Shown one piece after another: positions 28,705-37,760 of a stretch of 64,000 bases of DNA; positions within the stretch are counted from its first letter, which is position 1, and every line of letters starts with the position of its first letter. Source of the stretch: an uncultured Alphaproteobacteria bacterium (GTDB taxonomy: Bacteria > Pseudomonadota > Alphaproteobacteria > RF32 > CAG-239); contig CALXWA010000007.1 in NCBI GenBank assembly GCA_944392275.1, positions 1 to 64,000 on the forward strand, written 5' to 3'. Below the pieces are notes generated by a model that did not search any database, was not told where the DNA came from, and saw only the letters and a list, made by a program, of their open reading frames with translations. A program made the position numbers and the translations under genes.

Positions 28705-30897
28705 TTATCTTATCGGTTTTAACACAATTGTCGACAACGGCGGTAAGGTTAAACGGAAGGAATAAGGCTTGCAATTCCATTCAACATTTTCGGCTTGCAT
28801 TGTTCCTTCATTTTTAACACCGCTTCCCCAATAATTTACATCATCACTGTTAAAAATTTCTTGATAAGAACAATTTTCATTCACCCCAATTCGATAATCG
28901 TGACGAACAACCGGTGTAAAGTTTGAAATGACAATCAAATAATCTCTGGGATCGTAACCTTTACGCATATAAGCAATAACACTGTCATCGGCATTGGAAT
29001 GATCTATCCATTCAAAACCGCGATAGTCAAAATCTTGCTGATATAAAGGAGCATTGCCTTTGTACATCAAGTTCAAATCACGAACGCAATTTTGCATGCC
29101 CTTGTACATTGGATAATCTAATAAGAACCAACGCAACCCTTCATCGGCATTCCACTCCCAATCTTGAGCAAATTCACATCCCATGAATAATAATTTTTTA
29201 CCCGGATGCGTAAACATAAAACCATAATAGGCTCTTAAGTTGGCAAATTTTTGCCACTCATCTCCCGGCATTTTTGACAGCATGGAACCTTTTCCATGTA
29301 CAACCTCATCATGCGAAATCGGCAAAATAAAGTTTTCGTTAAAGGCATATAACAAACCAAACGTCAACATTCCATGATGGTATTTTCTATGTATCGGTTC
29401 ATGTGAAATATATTTTAAGGTATCATTCATCCACCCCATATTCCATTTATAACCAAAGCCCAAACCGCCCATTGAGGTCGGACGCGAAACCATCGGCCAA
29501 GCCGTTGATTCTTCAGCGATTGTCATAGCCCCTTCAACCTGAGAATAAGCCAGCTCATTCATTCTTCTTAAAAAGGCAATGGCCTCAATATTTTCATTAC
29601 CGCCATAGATATTGGGAATCCATTCACCGTTCTTGCGAGAATAATCCAAATACAACATTGAGGCGACCGCATCTACTCGCAGTCCGTCGATATGGAATTC
29701 TTTTAACCAATAAATGGCACTGGCACACAAGAAATTCGCAACTTCCGTCCGGCCATAGTTATAGATTTTTGTCCCCCAATCGGTATGCTCTCCCTTGCGA
29801 GGATCCGCATGCTCATACAGATGCGTTCCGTCAAATTCATTTAGCCCATGCCCGTCTTTGGGGAAGTGGGCCGGAACCCAATCCATAATCACACCGATAC
29901 CGGCTTGGTGAAATTTATCAATCAAATAACGCAAATCATCCGGGGTCCCGAAACGAGAAGTCGGGGCAAACATTCCGATAACCTGATACCCCCAAGATCC
30001 ATCAAACGGATGCTCCGCCAGAGGCAAAAATTCAACATGCGTAAAACCCATGTTTACAACATAGGGTAACAATGTATCCGCAAGCTCTCGATAACTTAAA
30101 TATTCATTATTTTTTTTCCGCCGCCAAGAGCCTAGATGTACCTCATAAATTGACATTGGTTTATCAAAAGAATTGGCCTCTTTACGGTAGTTCATCCACC
30201 CTTCGTCTTCCCAATGATAATTATTGATATCATAAACTATTGAAGCCGTATTCGGACGCTTTTCCGAATAAAAGGCTATCGGATCCGACTTTAATAAAAT
30301 GTAGTCATTTTGAGTTTTAATTTCAAATTTATAAAGTTCTCCACAGGTCAATCCGGGAATAAAAATATCCCACACACCACAGGTAGGATGCTTTCTCATG
30401 ACATGGACACGACCATCCCAATTATTAAAGTTGCCAACAACACTTACTCTTTTGGCATTGGGTGCCCATACGGCAAAACTAACCCCTTTTATCCCGTTAA
30501 TTTCTACCGGATGTGCTCCCAATTTTTTATACATTTCAAGGTGATTTCCTTCCGCCAAAAGGTAGATATCCATGTCCCCTAAAATTGACGGAAAACGGTA
30601 TGGATCTTCGGCAACATAAAATTGCCCCATGTCATTAATGATACGAAAACGATACGGAAAATTTTCAATTTTTCCTAAATTAATTTGGTAAAAACCACGT
30701 GGGTCTAATTGCGTAAAAAAGCCTAAAGAATTATTATCATAATCTATGAGTTCAACGGACTTGGAATGTGGCAGGTATGCCCGAATAAATACCTCTTTGC
30801 TCCCTTTATTTTTATGTATTCCGAGTACCGCAAAAACGTTACCGTGATCGCCGTTGATTACGGCTTCCATTTCTTCTTTTGATAATAAATTTTCCAT
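28705..30897 (-). CDS. glgB: 1,4-alpha-glucan branching enzyme GlgB
   Basis: 730 residues, GH13_9. The enzyme makes alpha-1,6 branches in glycogen. An N-terminal N1 domain and CBM48 (GVSFAVWAPNAKRVSVVGNFNNWDGR region) precede the catalytic barrel with VIMDWVPAHF, GLRVDAVASM (nucleophile Asp), TIAEESTAWP (acid/base Glu) and LPISHDEVVHGK. The ATG at 30897 was chosen because AAGGA lies 7 nt before it; an upstream in-frame start at 30924 has none. First gene of the glgB-glgX-malQ operon. Synthesis (branching) and breakdown (debranching, transfer) enzymes are thus made from one transcript. Confidence 0.95.
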   Translation of the reverse strand: MENLLSKEEMEAVINGDHGNVFAVLGIHKNKGSKEVFIRAYLPHSKSVELIDYDNNSLGFFTQLDPRGFYQINLGKIENFPYRFRIINDMGQFYVAEDPYRFPSILGDMDIYLLAEGNHLEMYKKLGAHPVEINGIKGVSFAVWAPNAKRVSVVGNFNNWDGRVHVMRKHPTCGVWDIFIPGLTCGELYKFEIKTQNDYILLKSDPIAFYSEKRPNTASIVYDINNYHWEDEGWMNYRKEANSFDKPMSIYEVHLGSWRRKKNNEYLSYRELADTLLPYVVNMGFTHVEFLPLAEHPFDGSWGYQVIGMFAPTSRFGTPDDLRYLIDKFHQAGIGVIMDWVPAHFPKDGHGLNEFDGTHLYEHADPRKGEHTDWGTKIYNYGRTEVANFLCASAIYWLKEFHIDGLRVDAVASMLYLDYSRKNGEWIPNIYGGNENIEAIAFLRRMNELAYSQVEGAMTIAEESTAWPMVSRPTSMGGLGFGYKWNMGWMNDTLKYISHEPIHRKYHHGMLTFGLLYAFNENFILPISHDEVVHGKGSMLSKMPGDEWQKFANLRAYYGFMFTHPGKKLLFMGCEFAQDWEWNADEGLRWFLLDYPMYKGMQNCVRDLNLMYKGNAPLYQQDFDYRGFEWIDHSNADDSVIAYMRKGYDPRDYLIVISNFTPVVRHDYRIGVNENCSYQEIFNSDDVNYWGSGVKNEGTMQAENVEWNCKPYSFRLTLPPLSTIVLKPIR

Positions 30898-31055
30898 AGA
30901 TATATCCTTAAAAAATAACACCATAATTTTACGGTCAAACTTTTCGGGAAGAGACCTTCAGAATCATCTATAATTTCTTATAACTTTAAATGCAAGTCTT
31001 TTAAATGCCGAAGAAAAAATATTTTATAAATTTAACAAAATCAGGATATTAATTG

Positions 31056-31083
31056 TTGACGTATTAAAATTTAATTGTATATT
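31056..31083 (+). promoter_or_regulatory. Candidate sigma-70 promoter of the first DUF2934 gene
   Basis: TTGACG, 16 nt, TATATT, about 42 nt upstream of the ATG at 31125, in the divergent gap after glgB. Confidence 0.5.
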
Positions 31084-31124
31084 AATTATTGTTTACCAAA
31101 AAAACTTATTTGGAGTTAGTAATT

Positions 31125-31349
31125 ATGATGAAAAATTTGGAACAAGCTATCCGTGAAGCTGCTTATTATAACTGGCAAAATGCCGGCTGTCCGCAAGGCC
31201 AAGATGAATATTTTTGGTCTTTGGCTGTAGAGCAAATTTCTAATTGCAAATGCAATAAATCCTCTACAAAAAAAGTTTCTGCTTCTAATGCAAAAAAGAC
31301 TTCCAGCGGTAAGTCTTCTGCAAAAGCTTCTACAAAAAAATCTAAATAG
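31125..31349 (+). CDS. DUF2934 protein with Lys/Ser/Ala-rich tail
   Basis: 74 residues. The first half matches the DUF2934 pattern (AIREAAYYNWQNAGCPQGQDEYFWSLAVEQI): a short helical domain with conserved R-x-x-AYYxW and a GCP turn. The second half is a disordered basic tail (SSTKKVSASNAKKTSSGKSS and onward to KKSK) like those of bacterial histone H1-like proteins. A related gene with the same layout is at 52410-52652. GGAG lies 9 nt before the ATG. DUF2934 has no established function; DNA or RNA binding through the tail is inference. Confidence 0.8.
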   Translation: MMKNLEQAIREAAYYNWQNAGCPQGQDEYFWSLAVEQISNCKCNKSSTKKVSASNAKKTSSGKSSAKASTKKSK

Positions 31350-31370
31350 ATTTTCTTGTAAAAACGATGC

Positions 31371-31402
31371 AAAAAAACCTCTGTTTTCAGGAGGTTTTTT
31401 TT
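31371..31402. terminator. Bidirectional rho-independent terminator
   Basis: Stem AAAAAACCTC / GAGGTTTTTT between the DUF2934 gene and the convergent TPR-methyltransferase gene, with T-runs on both strands. Confidence 0.85.
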
Positions 31403-31416
31403 ATGTCTTGAGACGA

Positions 31417-32721
31417 TTATTTTTGAGCAATAACAATCCAACCTTCTACGTTTTTTCCTCCTTCACTACGCAAGTTTTGCGGATACATTTTTAACAGCTC
31501 CAGTTGGCTGTTTTGAAGGCATTTGGCAATATAATCCGCATGATGATGAAAACGTCCTGAAAGATGCAAAAAATAGTCCTCTTTACTGTGCGGATTTTGG
31601 GTTACGGAAAAGATAAAAACTCCACTTTTTTTCATTGAATTTGCAATTTGATTAAACAGAGAATCCAACCGACCGAAATAGGTTAAAACATCGGCCGCAA
31701 TGACTAAATCAAACTCTTCTTTTTTATCTTGCAAATATTCCTCAATATCCATATTAACCAATTGATTATATACATTTTTTTCTTGTGCTTTTTGGAGCAT
31801 TCCTGCGGATAAATCAACCCCGATAAATTTTTTTGGACGAGCATATTTGGTCATGTATTTTCCACATAAACCGGTACCGCATCCCATATCTAAAACCGTC
31901 ATATTCTCAAGTTGTTTTTGCTTAAATATTTCTTGAATATTTTTGATTATTTTTTGTGGGACTCCGTAGTTGAGAGCTTGCAATGCATCCTCAAAACTTT
32001 CGGAAAAAGAATCAAAAATTTTACGTAAATATGTAGCATCCGTTTTTGCAATTTTTTTATTATGTTTTAGCGAATCCGAAAAATATTTTACAATCGGATT
32101 TTTACCATATTTTTTAAACCAATTTGTTGCCTCTTTTTTGATAAAATCCGTTCCTTTTTCAAGTGCTGTTTCATAGAGGGCATAGCCCATATTTATGTGT
32201 TGTAAATCATCTTCCGGAGCAAGAGAAACCGCTTGTTGCGCCGCCTTTAGCGACTGAGTATATTCTTGCATAAAAAAGTAAACCTGACTTAAATTATTCC
32301 ACACCCACGGATTTTTAGAATCGAGTTTTTTTAAGCGTTCCAAATAGGGTAATGCCAACTTGTTTTTTTCTCTTTCCATATACATTTGCACCAACAAATT
32401 CAGTGCAAAAATATTCTCCGAATCCTGACGAAGAATCCGCTTACAGTAATACCAAACTTTCCAATATTGTTTTAGTTGTAAATAAGCATTGGCAATATTG
32501 CCTAAAATATAGTTTTCAGGTGATATTTGCAAAGCTTTTTTATAATGCGATATGGCCTCTTTGAACTCGCCTTTTTGAAAGCAAATATTGCCAAGATTTA
32601 CCCACGAAGAAAGATGAAAAGAATCGATTTGCAGAATTTTTAAACTCAGTTGTTTGGACTTTTGATAATCTTGTTTTCGATATAATTCTAACGCTTTTTT
32701 TGCCGTATCTTTTATATCCAT
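31417..32721 (-). CDS. TPR-repeat SAM-dependent methyltransferase
   Basis: 434 residues with two parts. Residues 1 to about 200 are tetratricopeptide repeats (WVNLGNICFQKGEFKEAISHYKKAL; WNNLSQVYFFMQEYTQSLKAAQQAV), a protein-binding scaffold. Residues about 265-430 are a class I methyltransferase with the SAM-binding loop VLDMGCGTGLCG, the acidic VDLSAG and an LVIAADVLTYFG post-I region. This TPR-methyltransferase layout is known in alphaproteobacteria, but the methyl acceptor is not established. It is transcribed alone, convergent to DUF2934. Confidence 0.85.
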   Translation of the reverse strand: MDIKDTAKKALELYRKQDYQKSKQLSLKILQIDSFHLSSWVNLGNICFQKGEFKEAISHYKKALQISPENYILGNIANAYLQLKQYWKVWYYCKRILRQDSENIFALNLLVQMYMEREKNKLALPYLERLKKLDSKNPWVWNNLSQVYFFMQEYTQSLKAAQQAVSLAPEDDLQHINMGYALYETALEKGTDFIKKEATNWFKKYGKNPIVKYFSDSLKHNKKIAKTDATYLRKIFDSFSESFEDALQALNYGVPQKIIKNIQEIFKQKQLENMTVLDMGCGTGLCGKYMTKYARPKKFIGVDLSAGMLQKAQEKNVYNQLVNMDIEEYLQDKKEEFDLVIAADVLTYFGRLDSLFNQIANSMKKSGVFIFSVTQNPHSKEDYFLHLSGRFHHHADYIAKCLQNSQLELLKMYPQNLRSEGGKNVEGWIVIAQK

Positions 32722-32796
32722 TTTCTACCAGCCCTTTACTTCATTTTATTCCACGTATATATAAGTATTATATTCTAATCTAAAAAAGTGGTTAAT

Positions 32797-34122
32797 ATGA
32801 CGTATGGTTATTCTGACATATGGAAAATTTCTTATCCGATTTTGATTGCTCTTTTGATTCAACAACTTATCGGATTAACCGATACAGCTTTTTTAGGCCG
32901 CATCGGAGAGGTTGAACTCGGAGCATCGGCTATTGCCGGTGTCTATTACATTATGATTTTTATGCTTGGGCATGGTTTTAGTGTCGGGGCTCAAATTTTG
33001 ATTGCTCGGCGTAATGGAGAATGCGCTCTTAAACAAATCGGCCCCGTTATATATCAAGGTCTGAATTTTTTATTTTTAGCGGCAATTTTGGTTATTGTTT
33101 TGCACTTTCTTTTTGCACACAAAATTCTAAACCTTATCTTATCTTCCGATAGTATTTTTCAGGCGTCTTTAGCGTATTTGGATATTCGGGTTTTTGGTTT
33201 TTTATTTACATTTATGATGGTTATGTGGCGAGCTTTTTATGTCGGAACCATCAATACCAAAGTAATTTTTTACAGTTCTTTGGTTATGCTTTTTGTGAAT
33301 GTGTTTTTTGATTATGTTTTAATTTTCGGGAAGCTCGGGTTTCCGGCAATGGGAATCCGCGGAGCGGCGTTGGCATCTGTTATTGCCGAGGCTTTTGCTC
33401 TTATTTATTTTCTGTTTTATACCTGTAAAAAAACAGATTTTCGCCTTTATGGTTTTGATAAATTTCAGCTGTTTAATTTTTCTGTATTAAAAGATATTCT
33501 GTCTTTATCCACCTGGACAATGCTGCAATCTTTTATCTCTATTGCCGTTTGGTTTTTCTTTTTTATTGCGGTTGAACATTTGGGAGAAAGAGAGTTAGCG
33601 ATTTCTAACATTCTACGCAGTATTTCCTCTATTCCGTTTATGGTGGCGGCGGCTCTGGGAGCAACGGCAAATTCTGTTACCAGCAATCTTCTCGGGTGTA
33701 AGCGACATTCCGAAGTTTTAAAAACAGCTTATCATATTATTCTGCTTGGTTATGTTATCGGATTGAGTATGGAGGCATTTATGTGGGCTTATCCAAATCT
33801 GACCATGAGTATTTATACGGATAATTTGCAGTTGGTTTTAGAATCCAGACGTGCCTTTTATATGATGCTTACGACCTATTTAACAACCGTTCCCGGCTTA
33901 ATTTTATTTAATGTGGTTTCCGGAAGCGGAAATACAAAACTTTCGACCCTGATGGAACTTGGGGCTACCGCTGTCTATTTTGGTGCGGTTTGGTGGATTG
34001 TCCTTTACCTTAAAGCGGATATTACTTGGGGATGGGGATGTGAGCATTTTTATAACTTAGTGTTATTTTCACTCGCCTATTTTTATCTTAAAAAATCTTC
34101 TTGGTATAAAAAACACATTTAG
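32797..34122 (+). CDS. MATE-family efflux transporter
   Basis: About 441 residues with some twelve hydrophobic segments in two halves. The first helix region (WKISYPILIALLIQQLIGLTDTAFLGRIGEVELGASAIAG) is typical of the NorM/DinF superfamily, which exports cationic drugs or other organics using Na+ or H+. A GTG 9 nt upstream is an alternative start; neither has a strong ribosome-binding site. The DUF4186 gene follows after 8 nt and is probably co-transcribed. The substrate is unknown. Confidence 0.9.
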   Translation: MTYGYSDIWKISYPILIALLIQQLIGLTDTAFLGRIGEVELGASAIAGVYYIMIFMLGHGFSVGAQILIARRNGECALKQIGPVIYQGLNFLFLAAILVIVLHFLFAHKILNLILSSDSIFQASLAYLDIRVFGFLFTFMMVMWRAFYVGTINTKVIFYSSLVMLFVNVFFDYVLIFGKLGFPAMGIRGAALASVIAEAFALIYFLFYTCKKTDFRLYGFDKFQLFNFSVLKDILSLSTWTMLQSFISIAVWFFFFIAVEHLGERELAISNILRSISSIPFMVAAALGATANSVTSNLLGCKRHSEVLKTAYHIILLGYVIGLSMEAFMWAYPNLTMSIYTDNLQLVLESRRAFYMMLTTYLTTVPGLILFNVVSGSGNTKLSTLMELGATAVYFGAVWWIVLYLKADITWGWGCEHFYNLVLFSLAYFYLKKSSWYKKHI

Positions 34123-34130
34123 AGGAACCA

Positions 34131-34490
34131 ATGTACGAATCTCTTTTAGAAAAACTCCGGCAGTCTCCGTTTAGAAGTCGGTTTAAGCTTAAAGAAAAAG
34201 ACTTTGATTATATTCAGAAAAAAGGCATGGATACTATTTTGCAACATGCCAAAGATTTTATTGCCCAACGTATTGCTCCGGCGGACCTTCCTAACGACGG
34301 AAAACAGACTCCCATGCACGGACACCCCGTTTTTATTGCTCAACACGCCACAGCTTGTTGTTGCCGCAAATGCATTCAAAAATGGCACGGATTTTCTTCT
34401 ACCGGAGCTTTAAGCCCACAACAGCAAGCCTATCTTGTCCATTTGATAATGACTTGGATTGAACAACAAATGCAACAAAAAAAGCCTTGA
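34131..34490 (+). CDS. DUF4186 family protein
   Basis: 119 residues. HPVFIAQHATACCCRKCIQKWHGF with a run of Cys and His is the DUF4186 core and looks like a metal-binding site (C-C-C-x-x-C plus two His). The family is small and uncharacterised. AGAGG precedes the ATG by 5 nt, and the gene directly follows the MATE transporter. Its last codons overlap the stem of the downstream terminator. Confidence 0.85.
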   Translation: MYESLLEKLRQSPFRSRFKLKEKDFDYIQKKGMDTILQHAKDFIAQRIAPADLPNDGKQTPMHGHPVFIAQHATACCCRKCIQKWHGFSSTGALSPQQQAYLVHLIMTWIEQQMQQKKP

Positions 34491-34508
34491 TCGTATCAAG
34501 GCTTTTTG
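34478..34508. terminator. Bidirectional terminator (DUF4186 / tRNA-Leu)
   Basis: Stem AAAAAGCCTTGAT / ATCAAGGCTTTTT with a 4-nt loop. It overlaps the end of the DUF4186 frame and lies 3 nt beyond the 3' end of the convergent tRNA-Leu, so it can end both transcripts. Confidence 0.85.
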
Positions 34509-34511
34509 ATT

Positions 34512-34597
34512 TGGTAGGGGTAGTCAGACTCGAACTGACACGGCCTGAGGCCACAAGATTTTGAGTCTAGCGCGTCTACCAGTTCCGCCATACCCCC
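34512..34597 (-). tRNA. tRNA-Leu (anticodon CAA)
   Basis: An 86-nt class II tRNA with a long variable arm (TGTGGCCTCAGGCCGTG region). The acceptor stem GGGGGTA / TACCCCT has one G-U at the end, and CCA is encoded. The loop CTCAAAA gives anticodon CAA. The D-arm GGCGGAACTGGTAGACGCGC is typical of tRNA-Leu. Confidence 0.96.
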
Positions 34598-34611
34598 ATC
34601 GAATGAGGGAA

Positions 34612-34640
34612 TAAATAATATATTTAATTGGACTCGTCAA
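34612..34640 (-). promoter_or_regulatory. Candidate promoter of tRNA-Leu
   Basis: On the minus strand TTGACG (34640-34635) is followed after 17 nt by TATTTA, about 15 nt before the tRNA 5' end. The -10 is weak. Confidence 0.4.
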
Positions 34641-34690
34641 TACTTTTTTTATATAATTTGAAAAAAATTTTTTATAAGGGAGATTGAAGA

Positions 34691-35662
34691 ATGCATGTTC
34701 TTGTTATCGGTGGAGCCGGATATATCGGAAGCCACGTTGTTAAAGCTCTTCTTAAAAACAATATTCAGGTGAGTGTTTATGATAACCTTTCTACCGGAAA
34801 CCGAATCAATTATTTTCCCAAAGCCTCTTATATTGAAGAAGATATTCTTGATATCCCCCAATTAGAAAAAGCAATGAGCAATCATGTTGATGCCGTTATT
34901 CATTTGGCGGCAAAAAAAGCTGTCGGAGAATCGATGGAAAAGCCTGAGATTTATGCTTTGAACAACACCTGCGGTGCTATTAATATTCTAAATGCCATGG
35001 TAAAATATGGTGTTAAAAATTTAATTTTTTCATCTTCTGCTGCGGTTTACGGTATTCCCGAATATGTTCCCATGGATGAAAAACATCCGATTAAACCGAT
35101 TAGTTTTTATGGTTTTACAAAATCGGATATGGAAAAATATTTTGCTTGGTATGATCAACTCAAAGGGATTAAATATGTGTCTTTACGCTATTTTAATGCG
35201 GTTGGGTATGATGAAGACGGTGATGTTAAAGGTTTGGATAAGAATCCGCAAAATCTATTGCCGATTTTGATGGAAACCGCCGTTGGCAAAAGAAATAAAA
35301 TGTTTATTTTTGGGAAGGATTATGAGACACGGGACGGAACTTGTATTCGCGACTATATCCATGTGAGTGATTTGGCTGATGCCCATGTAAAAGCCGTTAA
35401 CTATTTGCAACAAGGCGGAGAAAGCCAACTAATTAATTTAGGAACTGAAGTGGGTATTAGCGTTTTGGAAATGGTTAAACGTTGTGAAGAACTCTTGCAC
35501 AGAAAAATTAATTTTGACTTTGCTCCCAGACGCCCCGGAGATCCTCCTGTTTTGTTAGCCTCTGCCAAAAAGGCAAAAGATATTCTCAACTGGAAAGCCT
35601 CTCAAGCCAGTCATATCGATAACATTATCTTATCAACTTGGAATGTTTATAATCTTAAATAA
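34691..35662 (+). CDS. galE: UDP-glucose 4-epimerase GalE
   Basis: 323 residues, an extended short-chain dehydrogenase that interconverts UDP-glucose and UDP-galactose (or the N-acetyl forms). The NAD-binding GGAGYIGS is at residues 7-14; the catalytic Ser is in SSSAAVYG (about residue 115) and Tyr140/Lys144 in SFYGFTK. RYFNAVGYDEDG and CIRDYIHVSDLADAH are the usual GalE blocks. AAGGGAG precedes the ATG by 9 nt. It probably feeds surface glycan synthesis; the glycosyltransferase at 44.2 kb and aminotransferase at 49.4 kb may draw on the same sugar pool. Confidence 0.93.
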   Translation: MHVLVIGGAGYIGSHVVKALLKNNIQVSVYDNLSTGNRINYFPKASYIEEDILDIPQLEKAMSNHVDAVIHLAAKKAVGESMEKPEIYALNNTCGAINILNAMVKYGVKNLIFSSSAAVYGIPEYVPMDEKHPIKPISFYGFTKSDMEKYFAWYDQLKGIKYVSLRYFNAVGYDEDGDVKGLDKNPQNLLPILMETAVGKRNKMFIFGKDYETRDGTCIRDYIHVSDLADAHVKAVNYLQQGGESQLINLGTEVGISVLEMVKRCEELLHRKINFDFAPRRPGDPPVLLASAKKAKDILNWKASQASHIDNIILSTWNVYNLK

Positions 35663-35679
35663 TGTCGGAAACCGGAGCG

Positions 35680-36048
35680 TTATTCTCCGCCGTTGCCGCC
35701 AAGCCCTTTGGCAATGTTCATATTGATATTAATCAGTACGTTTAATTTTTCCGGGGTCGGATTTTTGATAATATCTACCGTCCGTTGAAAAATAAAAACG
35801 GCCAAGTTAAGGATGCTTTTTCTGACTTCATCGGGTTGCGGGCTTTCTTTGTCGGCGACGGCGGATGCCAAGATGGTCCACAATTTACGATTTTTCTCCA
35901 ATGCCTCCGTCAGTTCTCCGTGTTTTTCATCCCAATGCTCTTTAATCAGATTAAGATGGGCCGCTGTTTTTATCAACGCACGGCTTTCTAGTTGTGATTG
36001 ATTCATTCCGGAGACATCATTCTGTGCATATTGTTGAGAAATGTCCAT
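35680..36048 (-). CDS. flaF: FlaF-family flagellin synthesis regulator
   Basis: 122 helical residues. NRKLWTILASAVADKESPQPDEVRKSILNLAVFIF and the C-terminal INMNIAKGL block are the FlaF signature. In Caulobacter and relatives FlaF acts with FlbT in post-transcriptional control of flagellin production and in flagellin export. Here it stands alone, convergent to galE, with no flbT or flagellin gene beside it. Its presence is strong evidence for an alphaproteobacterial flagellar system. Confidence 0.85.
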   Translation of the reverse strand: MDISQQYAQNDVSGMNQSQLESRALIKTAAHLNLIKEHWDEKHGELTEALEKNRKLWTILASAVADKESPQPDEVRKSILNLAVFIFQRTVDIIKNPTPEKLNVLININMNIAKGLGGNGGE

Positions 36049-36147
36049 TAATCTTCCTTTTATTATAAAAGTTTTTTTAACCTATATTGTATTATACATG
36101 AATTTAGGTTACAGAAAAGTAAATTTTTTTAATTTCAGGATATGAAT

Positions 36148-37014
36148 ATGAAAAAAATAATGACAAAGTTTCTTGTTGTTTTGTTGGCGGCTTTGACTTT
36201 TAGCGGAAGTTGCTTTGCTTTTGTCCGCTATGAAGACAAGATGGAAAAAAAACTGGTACGCCAGATTAATGTTACCGGATTTACTAATCTGCCGCCTTTG
36301 GGATATATTATTACAAACGATGTCGGTAAAAAAACTTATCAAACCGTTTTTAAGCCCTTGTTGGATCACTTTGCTAAAGAAAATAATCTTGACCTGTCTT
36401 ATAAAACAAAAGGAACTTATGATGAATTAATTTCTGAAGTCCGTAAAGGTGAAATTGATTTGCTGCTCGGGGCTTATTATAACACGGAAGATTATCGCAA
36501 TATGGAACTTGTTTATCCGGCAATTTTGACCAACCCTTTGACTGTTTTTGTTTTACCTAACCGGGTTAATGACATTAAAGATGTTGGTGATTTGCAAAAG
36601 TTAAAAGGGGTACGACTGGCGAATGAAGTCTACAGTGATTTTGTGAAGGAACAAATGAAGCCCTTGAATATTGAGGTTGTGGACACGCCTTATGAGTTGT
36701 TTGAAAGACTGTTTACAAAAAAGGTGGATTATATTCTTATCAGCCATTACCAAGGCTTGATTGAAGCCTCAAAATTAGGCTTGCGGCAACAGATTAGCAT
36801 TGCCAAACAGGCCATCTGGTCCATGCCTATTTTCTTTGCGGTCTCTAAATTTGCCAAAGAGCGTAAAATGATCACAAAACAACTTACCGCTTATTGCAAA
36901 AATGAAGAACTCCGCAAACAAGTAAGCGATAATTTGCAAAAAATCGTACAAGATATTGAACAAGCCAATATCGGTGTTGTTCCGCCGACTTTTGGTTTGG
37001 AAAAAAATGATTAA
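36148..37014 (+). CDS. Periplasmic solute-binding protein, family 3 type
   Basis: About 288 residues. The signal peptide is MKKIMTKFLVVLLAALTFSG and onward to CFA. The mature part has the two-lobe type II periplasmic binding protein pattern: GYIITNDVGKKTYQTVFKPLLDHFAKE, VRKGEIDLLLGAYYNTED, then DLQKLKGVRLANEVYSDFVKEQ. The ATG at 36148 was preferred since AGGA lies 7 nt upstream; 36142 is the alternative. No ABC permease or ATPase is adjacent, so it may be an orphan receptor or serve a transporter elsewhere. The ligand is unknown; FTNLPPLGY replaces the usual amino-acid site opening. Confidence 0.75.
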   Translation: MKKIMTKFLVVLLAALTFSGSCFAFVRYEDKMEKKLVRQINVTGFTNLPPLGYIITNDVGKKTYQTVFKPLLDHFAKENNLDLSYKTKGTYDELISEVRKGEIDLLLGAYYNTEDYRNMELVYPAILTNPLTVFVLPNRVNDIKDVGDLQKLKGVRLANEVYSDFVKEQMKPLNIEVVDTPYELFERLFTKKVDYILISHYQGLIEASKLGLRQQISIAKQAIWSMPIFFAVSKFAKERKMITKQLTAYCKNEELRKQVSDNLQKIVQDIEQANIGVVPPTFGLEKND

Positions 37015-37084
37015 ATTTTTTGCTCAAGTGTTGACCTTTAAAAACTATCCGTTACTATAATAAAAATTTTGAAAGGTTTTTTAA

Positions 37085-37750
37085 ATGGCTTTATTACTTC
37101 ATCATCCGGCATCGCCTCAATCCCGCAAGGTTCGAATCCTTATGGGTGAAAAAAAGATGTTGTTTGTTTTAAGAGAAGAAGAACCTTGGCGTCCTTCCGA
37201 TGATGTTTATAAGTTAAATCCGGCCGGAGAATTGCCTATTTTTATTAATGACGGAGTAACAATCTGCGGCGGTTATGCCATTACCGAATATCTGGAAGAA
37301 ATTAATCAAGAAGCAAAACTTATTTTCGGCACGCCTTATGAAAAAGCCGAAATTCGACGTTTGAGTGAATGGTTTGATTGTAAATTTTATCGCGATGTGT
37401 TTAAAAATGTTGCCGATGAAAAAATTTATAAACGTTTTGCCCGCGGTTTGTCGCCGGATTCAAAAATCTTAAAAGCCGGTATTAATAATTTGAACTTTCA
37501 TCTGGAATATATGGACTGGCTTTTGGATAAAAGGGCTTATTTGGCTTGCGATGAATTTTCGTTAGCCGATATCAGTGCCGCTGCCGGATTGTCTATCTTG
37601 GATTATTTGGGTGATGTGCCTTGGGATTATGCTAAGAATGTTAAATTATGGTATTCTAAGGTTAAATCACGGCCAAGTTTTAAGGAGATTTTGAAAGACA
37701 GTATTAAAGGAATTCTGCCGGCAAAACACTATACCAATTTGGATTTTTAG
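37085..37750 (+). CDS. fzlA: FtsZ-binding GST-fold protein FzlA
   Basis: 221 residues with a glutathione S-transferase fold: thioredoxin-like N-terminus (LLLHHPASPQSRKVRILMGEKK) and helical C-domain (FSLADISAAAGLSILDYLG). The C-terminal tail HYTNLDF matches the conserved end of alphaproteobacterial FzlA, which in Caulobacter binds and curves FtsZ filaments and is needed for constriction. The usual GST catalytic Ser/Tyr/Cys context is not evident. AAAGG precedes the ATG by 8 nt. A small lipoprotein gene follows after 10 nt and is probably in the same operon. Confidence 0.82.
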   Translation: MALLLHHPASPQSRKVRILMGEKKMLFVLREEEPWRPSDDVYKLNPAGELPIFINDGVTICGGYAITEYLEEINQEAKLIFGTPYEKAEIRRLSEWFDCKFYRDVFKNVADEKIYKRFARGLSPDSKILKAGINNLNFHLEYMDWLLDKRAYLACDEFSLADISAAAGLSILDYLGDVPWDYAKNVKLWYSKVKSRPSFKEILKDSIKGILPAKHYTNLDF

Positions 37751-37760
37751 AGGATTCAAA

